A DNA stretch of 37,031 nt from JAKSSM01 sp045629065 (GTDB lineage: Bacteria > Bacillota > Clostridia > Peptostreptococcales > Anaerovoracaceae). The DNA lies in assembly GCA_045629065.1 (NCBI GenBank), contig JAZQQK010000012.1, positions 1 through 37,031 on the forward strand. The letters run 5' to 3'. The position numbers and the translations under genes were made by a program. Each line of letters begins with the position of its first letter. Position 1 is the stretch's first letter. Of this stretch, positions 31,685 to 37,031 are shown one piece after another. The notes beneath the pieces were generated by a model that saw nothing but the letters and a program-made list of their open reading frames with translations, was not told the origin of the DNA and made no database searches.

Positions 31685-32530
31685 ATGGGAATAGTCGTAG
31701 GAATCGACATCGGAGGCAGTACAACTAAGATTGCGGGCTTCGATAAGGGCGAGATGCTCAAGCCGGTTCAAATTTCCACAAGCAATGCCGTAGCATCCGT
31801 ATTCGGAGCTTTTGGCAAATTCCTTTATGATAATAAGCTTGATCTTAAGGATATCGAGCAGGTTAACCTTACAGGTGTCGGCTCTAGCTGTGTAGACCAA
31901 GCAATTTATGGTCTACCTACTTATAGCGTAGACGAGTTCACTGCTAACGGTGTTGGTGGTGGATACTTTGTAGATGGTAAAGATGAGTTCATGGTTATCA
32001 GCATGGGCACAGGTACTTCATTCGTAGGTGTTAAGAACGGTGTTCCTAGACACTTGGGTGGTATCGGTATCGGTGGTGGTACAATCAATGGACTTTCAAA
32101 ATATTTACTTGGAACAAACGATATTGATAGAGTCATCGAAATGGCTGAGCAGGGAGATATCAGAAGAATCGATTTAAGAGTAGGAGATATCTCAGTGAAC
32201 CCACTTCCTGGCCTAAATCTTGACATTACAGCGTCAAACTTCGGCAAGTCATCTTCCAGGGCGACAAGCGAGGATAAAGCCGCTGGAATCGTTCATATGG
32301 TCGTTGAAGACATATGCCAGACTGCCGCTTTGATTGCACGAGGCACAAATATTAAGAAATTTGTATTAATCGGTGCACTCACTCATTTCCCAGTTTGCGA
32401 AGATGTTAAGGTTGAAATCAAATCAATGAATCCAGACTACGAATTCATCATCCCTGAGATAGGTGAGTTTGGAACTGCAATCGGCTGCGCATTAGCTGAC
32501 AAGGCCTGCTTGAAACACATCGCAGGTTAA
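31685..32530 (+). CDS. coaW: Type II pantothenate kinase (281 aa)
   Basis: First enzyme of coenzyme A synthesis, phosphorylating pantothenate with ATP. The ASKHA fold is seen in the N-terminal phosphate motif GIDIGGSTTKIAGF, the VNLTGVGSS segment, SMGTGTSFVGV and the GGIGIGGGTINGLSKYLLG glycine-rich loop, with an adenosine-side IGEFGTAIGCALA near the end. Length is typical of the bacterial type II family, which is often insensitive to CoA feedback. GAGGTAA precedes ATG 31685. It is monocistronic, with its own promoter and a terminator. Confidence 0.93.
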   Translation: MGIVVGIDIGGSTTKIAGFDKGEMLKPVQISTSNAVASVFGAFGKFLYDNKLDLKDIEQVNLTGVGSSCVDQAIYGLPTYSVDEFTANGVGGGYFVDGKDEFMVISMGTGTSFVGVKNGVPRHLGGIGIGGGTINGLSKYLLGTNDIDRVIEMAEQGDIRRIDLRVGDISVNPLPGLNLDITASNFGKSSSRATSEDKAAGIVHMVVEDICQTAALIARGTNIKKFVLIGALTHFPVCEDVKVEIKSMNPDYEFIIPEIGEFGTAIGCALADKACLKHIAG

Positions 32531-32547
32531 GCATTTTATAAAAAAAT

Positions 32548-32577
32548 AAACCCCCGAATGGGGGTTTTTATTTTTGC
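32548..32577. terminator. Bidirectional terminator between coaW and ychF
   Basis: AAACCCCC (32548-32555) pairs with GGGGGTTT (32560-32567), GAAT loop, with T-rich sequence on one side and A-rich on the other, so both converging genes can use it. Confidence 0.9.
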
Positions 32578-32578
32578 A

Positions 32579-33673
32579 TTAAACATTGAAGAGGAAGTTT
32601 ACGATATCGCCATCTTGCATTACGTATTCTTTTCCTTCGGATCTAACCAAGCCTTTTTCCTTGGCTACTGACATCTTGCCACCGCATTCCATGAGTTTGT
32701 CGTATGCGATAGTTTCGGAACGAATGAAGCCTTTCTCAAAGTCTGTGTGAATCTTTCCGGCAGCTTGTGGAGCCTTAGTACCACGCTTGATTGTCCATGC
32801 TCTTGCTTCATCTTCACCACATGTCAGGAAGGAGATCAAATCGAGAAGTGAGTAGGATGCTTTTACGAGCTTATCGAGACCGGATTCAGTAATTCCTAAC
32901 TCTTCAAGGAACATCTGGCGCTCTTCATCTTCGAGCTCAGCCATCTCAGCTTCAATGCCACAGCAGATTGCTACGACTTCAGCGCCTTCTTCTTTTGCGA
33001 TTTTCTGAACTGCTTGAACATATGGATTGGAATCGGCTACAGCTACCTGATCTTCAGCAACATTAGCTACGTAGATGATAGGCTTATATGAGAGGAGACC
33101 AAGAGTCTTAACGAATGCAGCCTCATCGTCATCTAATTCCATGGCACGTGCGCTAGTTCCAGTTTCTAAGAAAGCCATGACCTTATTCATAATGTCGAGG
33201 CCAGCTTGCTGAGACTTATCAAACTTAGCAGCTTTGGAAGCCTTTTCAATCATTCTACCCAAGATTTCCATATCAGAAAGGATGAGCTCAGTATTGATAG
33301 TTTCGATATCTGAAGCTGGATTGATTTTGCCCTCTACGTGCACTACGTTGTCATCATCAAAACATCTAACCACGTGAACGATGGCTTCTACTTCTCTGAT
33401 GTGTCCAAGGAACTTATTGCCTAAGCCTTCGCCCTTGGATGCGCCTCTTACCAAACCTGCGATGTCACAGAATTCGATAGTGGCATAGATTGTTTTCTTT
33501 GAATTATAGATTTCGTGGAGCTTTGTAACACGTTCATCTGGAACAGCTACAATTCCTACGTTAGGTTCGATAGTACAGAAAGGATAGTTCGCTGCTTCAG
33601 CGCCAGCTTTTGTGATTGCGTTGAAGAGTGTGCTCTTTCCTACATTTGGAAGACCTACGATACCGAGTTTCAT
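32579..33673 (-). CDS. ychF: Redox-regulated ATPase YchF (364 aa)
   Basis: An Obg-related P-loop protein that binds ATP rather than GTP. Motifs are G1 GLPNVGKST, the DIAGLVRGASKGEGLGN G3 region, and a changed G4 (NVAE) that accounts for ATP preference. The C-terminal TGS domain includes GTKAPQAAGKIHTDFEKGFIRSE. ATG 33673 is chosen because AAAAGGAGAAC lies just upstream; an in-frame start 42 bases earlier falls inside lgt and has no site. It follows lgt on the minus strand with a one-base gap, so the two are co-transcribed. Confidence 0.95.
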   Translation of the reverse strand: MKLGIVGLPNVGKSTLFNAITKAGAEAANYPFCTIEPNVGIVAVPDERVTKLHEIYNSKKTIYATIEFCDIAGLVRGASKGEGLGNKFLGHIREVEAIVHVVRCFDDDNVVHVEGKINPASDIETINTELILSDMEILGRMIEKASKAAKFDKSQQAGLDIMNKVMAFLETGTSARAMELDDDEAAFVKTLGLLSYKPIIYVANVAEDQVAVADSNPYVQAVQKIAKEEGAEVVAICCGIEAEMAELEDEERQMFLEELGITESGLDKLVKASYSLLDLISFLTCGEDEARAWTIKRGTKAPQAAGKIHTDFEKGFIRSETIAYDKLMECGGKMSVAKEKGLVRSEGKEYVMQDGDIVNFLFNV

Positions 33674-33674
33674 A

Positions 33675-34490
33675 CTAGTTCTCCTTTTCTTCTTTTTTAT
33701 TTTCTTCAGTCTCAATTGGCTGAGCGCTTGCTTCTGCCTTTAATAATTGAGCCTCGTTATATTTCTTTAAAATTACATAGAGGATGATTCCGCCGATGAA
33801 GATTACGATGCTGATGACCTGAGCTTGTCTTAAATTACCAATCATCAAACTATCTGTTCTTAAGCCTTCGACGAAGAATCTTTCTAATGAGTAAAGTATG
33901 CCGTAGAGGCAAGTTACTTGTCCATCGAATTTGCGGTGCTTGGAGTCTAACCAAAGAAGGAAGACGAATAAGAGGAAGCACCAAACTGATTCATAGAGGA
34001 AAGTTGGATGATAGCCAACCCCATCGATTATCTGCGCGAAAGGAAGGTCTGTTTCTATTCCGTGAGCTTCTTCGTTGAAGAAGTTTCCCCAGCGGCCGAT
34101 GGCCTGTGCGAGTGGAAGAACTACGCAGCAGAGATCAGCGAGTGAAAAGAACTTTTCTTTATAATATCTACAAACAAAATACGCTACGATGAAACCTAAT
34201 ATTACACCGCCGTGGATGGCAAGTCCGCCACCGCGCGTATTTAAAATCTGATCGAGATGTTGTGAATAGTAATCCCATCTAAAGATTACGTAATATGCTC
34301 TTGCACCAACTAAGGCTGATGGAATGAGCCAAATAAGAAGTGTTAAGAAGTGATCTCTATCAATTCCATGTTTTGGAGCGCGGTAGTAGGCTATGGAGCC
34401 GGAAAGTAAAAATCCGAAGCCAATTAGTACGCCATACCATGCGACATCTAAGCCAAAGATAGTAAATGCTACTGAGCCAGGTGAAACCAT
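33675..34490 (-). CDS. lgt: Prolipoprotein diacylglyceryl transferase (271 aa)
   Basis: Membrane enzyme that transfers diacylglycerol from phosphatidylglycerol to the lipobox cysteine of prolipoproteins. The family signature GRWGNFFNEEAHG and the early TRGGGLAIHGGV region are present, with seven or so membrane segments. The C-terminus is a charged Lys/Glu tail that overlaps the ychF ribosome binding site. GGAGGA lies upstream of ATG 34490. It is transcribed divergently from the lipoprotein gene at 34627, which is itself a likely Lgt substrate. Confidence 0.95.
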   Translation of the reverse strand: MVSPGSVAFTIFGLDVAWYGVLIGFGFLLSGSIAYYRAPKHGIDRDHFLTLLIWLIPSALVGARAYYVIFRWDYYSQHLDQILNTRGGGLAIHGGVILGFIVAYFVCRYYKEKFFSLADLCCVVLPLAQAIGRWGNFFNEEAHGIETDLPFAQIIDGVGYHPTFLYESVWCFLLFVFLLWLDSKHRKFDGQVTCLYGILYSLERFFVEGLRTDSLMIGNLRQAQVISIVIFIGGIILYVILKKYNEAQLLKAEASAQPIETEENKKEEKEN

Positions 34491-34531
34491 TTGTCTCCTC
34501 CTTGAATATAATACTAAAAGATAGCCTATAT

Positions 34532-34560
34532 ATTATACAAAAAAATATGCGAGTTGTCAT
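34532..34560 (-). promoter_or_regulatory. Promoter of lgt-ychF
   Basis: On the minus strand ATGACA (34555-34560), 17 bases and a perfect TATAAT (34532-34537). Confidence 0.75.
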
Positions 34561-34568
34561 TATGTTTC

Positions 34569-34597
34569 TTGAAATATAGTAGGCAATAGGGTAGAAT
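34569..34597 (+). promoter_or_regulatory. Promoter of the DUF4358-DHHW lipoprotein gene
   Basis: TTGAAA (34569-34574), 17 bases and TAGAAT (34592-34597). The -35 box lies eight bases from the -35 of the divergent lgt promoter, so the two may be regulated together. Confidence 0.7.
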
Positions 34598-34626
34598 AAA
34601 CATACCATTTGTTTTAGAGGTAAGAA

Positions 34627-36147
34627 ATGTTTAGAAAAAAGATTTGGAAAATTGTAATTGCGACGGTTATGATGCTTTCTGTGATGATTGCCATGACTGC
34701 TTGTGGAACTGTAGAAGTAACGGTTTACAATATGGATGAAACTGATGTTGCCAAGGCCATTTTGGACGACGTCGAGTTTGGTGCGCAGCTTTATCAAGTA
34801 AAGGAAAACAAGATTTCAGATTTTATAAGTTCTGACGAATGTGAAAAGCGAATCATGTTCATGGGTAATGGCACTCAGGCAGATTCATTTGGCATATTTA
34901 CTGTGCCACAAGACGAAGCAGATTACGACACTCTCGGAGATGAGATGTTCGAGAAGGTTCAAACTTACCTCACTGAACTTGGCGAAGCATACAAATCATA
35001 CTTCCCAGCTGAAACAGCAAAGGTTGAACTAGCTTATGTTGCACATTTTGGAAAGTATGTGGTTTTCTGTGTTACTGCTGACTATGAAAAGGCGCAGCAA
35101 GTAGTGGAGGCTATGGTTCAGTCTACAGTTGTAGAGATGGATAAAAAAGCTCTTGAAGCAGGAACTAAGCCAAGCGATATCGCAACTTTCACTAGTACTA
35201 AACCTGACGTGGTATTAGACAATTACCCATCAATTGTAAATGATGGTGCATATGTGGATAGGGGAACTGTATTCTCAATAGGAGATTGCGGATTCGAAGC
35301 ATATTCATTTGTTGAATCAACGGCAGATAAATATGTAGAAACTATGAACAACATAGCAGCAAAACTCAAAGGCACTGTTAATCTTTATGATGTGTTGATT
35401 CCACTAGGATCAGGCATAGTTTTGCCGGATAGTTACTATGAGAAAGTTAAGTCATCCAACCAGGCTGATGCACTTAACTACATTTCATCAAAACTCGATA
35501 AGGATGTTAATGCAGTAAACCCTTATGTGGCTTTGATGAGCCATAGAAATGAATATATTTACTATAGAACTGACCACCATTGGACACAGCTCGGTGCTTA
35601 TTATGCATACGAAGAACTCTGCAAAAAAATGGACGTACTTCCAATCAGCCTCGATAGCCATGAAAAAGGTACTTTCAGTGGATTTTTAGGAACTTTCTAC
35701 AATGATTTAGGTAGCCCTAAGAACATGAAGGAAAATCCAGACGACTTGAATGTATTCTATCCAATAAGCAAGAATTCCGAGTTGACATACTTTGTCGATG
35801 AGAAGACTTCATACAAGTGGAAGATTATTAACGATGTATCTGACTATCCAGCAGGCATTAAATATAGCGCATTCATTGCTGGGGACAATCCTTATACAGA
35901 AATATTCAACGATGACTTGGTGGATGGATCTAGCGTAATCGTAGTTAAGGAATCTTTCGGAAACAGTTTAGTACCTTTCCTTGTAGACCACTATCAGAAG
36001 ATTTATGTGGTTGATTACAGATACTGGTCAGGTGATCTCTTAGAACTAGCAAAGAAAGTTAAGGCTGACGATGTCATCTTCTTGAACAACCTTTCTATGA
36101 CTAGAAATGGCTATCTTGTAGGAAAGATAGCACAATTGATTGAATAA
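34627..36147 (+). CDS. Lipoprotein with DUF4358-like N-terminus and DHHW/AlgJ-like C-terminus (506 aa)
   Basis: A signal peptide ends in the lipobox MTAC with C26 as the lipidation site. Residues about 35-175 resemble DUF4358, a short domain usually found alone in small lipoproteins. From about 225 the sequence follows the DHHW family, related to AlgJ/AlgX SGNH-like acetylation enzymes: DHHW at 316-319 in TDHHWTQLGAYYAY and the serine motif KESFGNS at 441-447. DHHW proteins usually accompany an MBOAT membrane O-acyltransferase; none is in the window. It likely acts outside the membrane on a polysaccharide or ends a nearby acetylation pathway. It faces lgt, the enzyme that would lipidate it. 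Confidence 0.8.
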   Translation: MFRKKIWKIVIATVMMLSVMIAMTACGTVEVTVYNMDETDVAKAILDDVEFGAQLYQVKENKISDFISSDECEKRIMFMGNGTQADSFGIFTVPQDEADYDTLGDEMFEKVQTYLTELGEAYKSYFPAETAKVELAYVAHFGKYVVFCVTADYEKAQQVVEAMVQSTVVEMDKKALEAGTKPSDIATFTSTKPDVVLDNYPSIVNDGAYVDRGTVFSIGDCGFEAYSFVESTADKYVETMNNIAAKLKGTVNLYDVLIPLGSGIVLPDSYYEKVKSSNQADALNYISSKLDKDVNAVNPYVALMSHRNEYIYYRTDHHWTQLGAYYAYEELCKKMDVLPISLDSHEKGTFSGFLGTFYNDLGSPKNMKENPDDLNVFYPISKNSELTYFVDEKTSYKWKIINDVSDYPAGIKYSAFIAGDNPYTEIFNDDLVDGSSVIVVKESFGNSLVPFLVDHYQKIYVVDYRYWSGDLLELAKKVKADDVIFLNNLSMTRNGYLVGKIAQLIE

Positions 36148-36154
36148 TTGTGTT

Positions 36155-36198
36155 TTGACAAAATAATGGTTGACATTAATATGCCAATTTGTTAATAT
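36155..36198 (+). promoter_or_regulatory. Tandem promoters of the plus-strand tRNA cluster
   Basis: TTGACA (36155-36160) with TAATAT (36177-36182, 16-base spacer) and TTGACA (36170-36175) with TAATAT (36193-36198, 17-base spacer). Two offset promoters with the same boxes are consistent with strong stable-RNA transcription. A GTCGC/GCGAC hairpin follows before the first tRNA. Confidence 0.75.
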
Positions 36199-36232
36199 AT
36201 TTAGTGCAGTCGCGTTAGCGACCTGTTTATAT

Positions 36233-36309
36233 GGCGGTGTAGCTCAGTTGGCTAGAGCATTCGGTTCATACCCGGAGTGTCGGTGGTTCGAGTCCACTCG
36301 CCGCTACCA
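36233..36309 (+). tRNA. Elongator tRNA-Met (CAT)
   Basis: 77-nt cloverleaf, GGCGGTG acceptor, encoded CCA and CAT anticodon in loop TTCATAC. The first acceptor pair is G-U rather than the C-A mismatch of the initiator at 2131, so this is the elongator form; tRNA-Ile2 (CAT) is the less likely alternative. Confidence 0.88.
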
Positions 36310-36314
36310 TAAGT

Positions 36315-36390
36315 GGGAGTTTAGCTCAGCTGGGAGAGCATCTGCCTTACAAGCAGGGGGTCACAGGTTCGAGCCCTGTAACTCCCACCA
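36315..36390 (+). tRNA. tRNA-Val (TAC)
   Basis: 76-nt cloverleaf, acceptor GGGAGTT/AACTCCC, discriminator A, encoded CCA, anticodon TAC. Confidence 0.95.
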
Positions 36391-36397
36391 ATTTTAT

Positions 36398-36474
36398 GGC
36401 CAAGTAGTTCAGTTGGTTAGAATGCCAGCCTGTCACGCTGGAGGTCGTCAGTTCGAGCCTGATCTTGGTCGCCA
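36398..36474 (+). tRNA. tRNA-Asp (GTC)
   Basis: 77-nt cloverleaf, acceptor GGCCAAG/CTTGGTC, discriminator G, encoded CCA, anticodon GTC. Confidence 0.95.
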
Positions 36475-36480
36475 AAACAA

Positions 36481-36495
36481 GCCCACATAGTGGGC
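36481..36495 (+). other. Hairpin in the tRNA-Asp/tRNA-His spacer
   Basis: GCCCAC (36481-36486), ATA loop and GTGGGC (36490-36495). No T-tract follows, so it is more likely a processing feature than a terminator. Confidence 0.5.
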
Positions 36496-36501
36496 ATATA
36501 C

Positions 36502-36578
36502 GGTGGGTGTCGGCAAGTGGTTAAGCCATCGGGTTGTGGCTCCGATATGCGTGGGTTCGAATCCCACCATCCACCCCA
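36502..36578 (+). tRNA. tRNA-His (GTG)
   Basis: 77-nt cloverleaf counting the encoded extra G at position -1, which pairs with discriminator C73, the histidine identity element. Anticodon GTG, encoded CCA. Confidence 0.95.
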
Positions 36579-36585
36579 AAAGTAT

Positions 36586-36660
36586 TGGGGTATCGCCAAG
36601 CGGTAAGGCAACGGATTCTGATTCCGTCATGCGCAGGTTCGAATCCTGCTACCCTAGCCA
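36586..36660 (+). tRNA. tRNA-Gln (CTG)
   Basis: 75-nt cloverleaf starting TGGGGTA, encoded CCA, anticodon loop TTCTGAT giving CTG, the CAG-reading glutamine tRNA. A separate TTG isoacceptor should exist elsewhere to read CAA. Confidence 0.92.
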
Positions 36661-36670
36661 ATTTAATATG

Positions 36671-36693
36671 ATGCCTTGCATATTGTAAGGCAT
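36671..36693 (+). other. Hairpin in the tRNA-Gln/tRNA-Cys spacer
   Basis: ATGCCTT and AAGGCAT form a 7-bp stem around a 9-base loop, with no T-tract after it. A second such stem in the tRNA cluster suggests a processing role. Confidence 0.45.
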
Positions 36694-36698
36694 GATGT

Positions 36699-36773
36699 GG
36701 CGACATAGCCAAGTGGTAAGGCACTGGTCTGCAAAACCATTATTCCCCGGTTCGAATCTGGGTGTCGCCTCCA
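36699..36773 (+). tRNA. tRNA-Cys (GCA)
   Basis: 75-nt cloverleaf, acceptor GGCGACA/TGTCGCC, discriminator T, encoded CCA, anticodon GCA. Last gene of the plus-strand cluster. Confidence 0.95.
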
Positions 36774-36776
36774 TAT

Positions 36777-36811
36777 AAAAAACTCGTAAAGAAATTTACG
36801 AGTTTTTTTAG
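36777..36811. terminator. Bidirectional terminator after the tRNA cluster
   Basis: AAAACTCGTAAA pairs with TTTACGAGTTTT, loop GAAA, flanked by A and T runs; it can end the tRNA transcript and the converging transporter gene. Confidence 0.9.
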
Positions 36812-36838
36812 TACATTTTTAATGAAATAAAAATAATA

Positions 36839-37031
36839 TTAAATTATATTAGCCTTATTAGTTAACCAGAATGACTTTGTAAACATAATCAATATTGTAT
36901 AAATTTCAAGTCTTCCAGCAATCATAACCAGTGACATAAAGTACATTGATGCTGGACTAAACATTCCAAAGAATCCACTTGAACCAGACATTCCAAGTGA
37001 TAGACCTGTAGTAGTGAATAGCCCAAGAACT
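36839..37031 (-). CDS. Trk/Ktr-type potassium transporter, C-terminal fragment (63 aa visible)
   Basis: Reading the minus strand from the window edge gives 63 residues and a TAA stop at 36839. The segment LGLFTTTGLSLGMSGSSGF, a Ser/Met-rich membrane stretch and the closing GRLEIYTILIMFTKSFW match the C-terminus of TrkH/KtrB potassium-translocating subunits, in which GRLE-I/Y is highly conserved. The selectivity loops and the N-terminus lie outside the window, so TrkH and KtrB cannot be separated. A usual TrkA/KtrA partner is not visible. Confidence 0.8.
   Translation of the reverse strand, partial: VLGLFTTTGLSLGMSGSSGFFGMFSPASMYFMSLVMIAGRLEIYTILIMFTKSFWLTNKANII

Noticed and set aside
36170..36724. 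Apparent open frames across the plus-strand tRNA cluster.
   Set aside because: They are translations of tRNA genes.

Overview
The window looks like chromosomal DNA of a low-to-moderate GC Gram-positive anaerobe of the class Clostridia. The evidence is the gene order tig-clpP-clpX-lon-ysxC, strong AGGAGG-type ribosome binding sites, near-consensus sigma-A promoters, a type II pantothenate kinase, the paired FAD oxidoreductases with BFD and DUF1667 domains, and lipoprotein maturation genes with no outer-membrane genes. A family-level placement (for example Anaerovoracaceae/Eubacteriales) is only a guess. The standard genetic code fits every gene. No CRISPR array, insertion sequence or rRNA was seen, and no stretch over 300 bases lacks a gene or tRNA.

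Layout. 1-2.1 kb: small zinc-ribbon protein, a RelB/PIN toxin-antitoxin pair with a consensus promoter, and an unknown membrane protein whose promoter lies inside a 10-bp inverted repeat. 2.1-2.5 kb: three minus-strand tRNAs (Asn, Leu, initiator Met). 2.6-6.1 kb: azlCD amino-acid exporter, then an Mrp/NBP35 ATPase, a DUF5685 protein and a J-domain protein. 6.3-12 kb: rdgB (minus), a membrane-anchored DD-carboxypeptidase, uvrC, DUF1292, a YhhN-like membrane protein and a CYTH phosphatase. 12.1-19 kb: protein quality control and housekeeping (tig, clpP, clpX, lon, ysxC, hpt). 19-25.8 kb: membrane protein, PHP phosphoesterase, two FAD oxidoreductases, a beta-CASP metallo-hydrolase and udk. 25.8-31.6 kb: an accessory-looking block with a RinA/ArpU-like protein, then a compact Tad (type IVc pilus)-like locus. 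31.6-36.1 kb: coaW; ychF and lgt on the minus strand; a divergent lipoprotein joining DUF4358-like and DHHW-like regions. 36.2-36.8 kb: six plus-strand tRNAs (Met, Val, Asp, His, Gln, Cys). The edge holds the 3' end of a Trk-type potassium transporter on the minus strand.

The most unusual part is the Tad-like locus at 26.3-31.6 kb. It has a promoter followed at once by a terminator-like leader hairpin, a SAF/CpaB-like protein, a TadA-type ATPase, TadB and TadC platform proteins overlapping by 82 bp, three very small hydrophobic proteins with related N-termini (one only 39 residues), a signal-peptide protein with different codon usage that is the best candidate for the exported product, and a membrane-anchored protein. 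No prepilin peptidase is present in the window. Other points of interest are a histone-H1-like Lys/Ala/Pro tail on trigger factor, prenyl-synthase-like Asp motifs in the DUF5685 protein, and the DUF4358-DHHW lipoprotein facing lgt.
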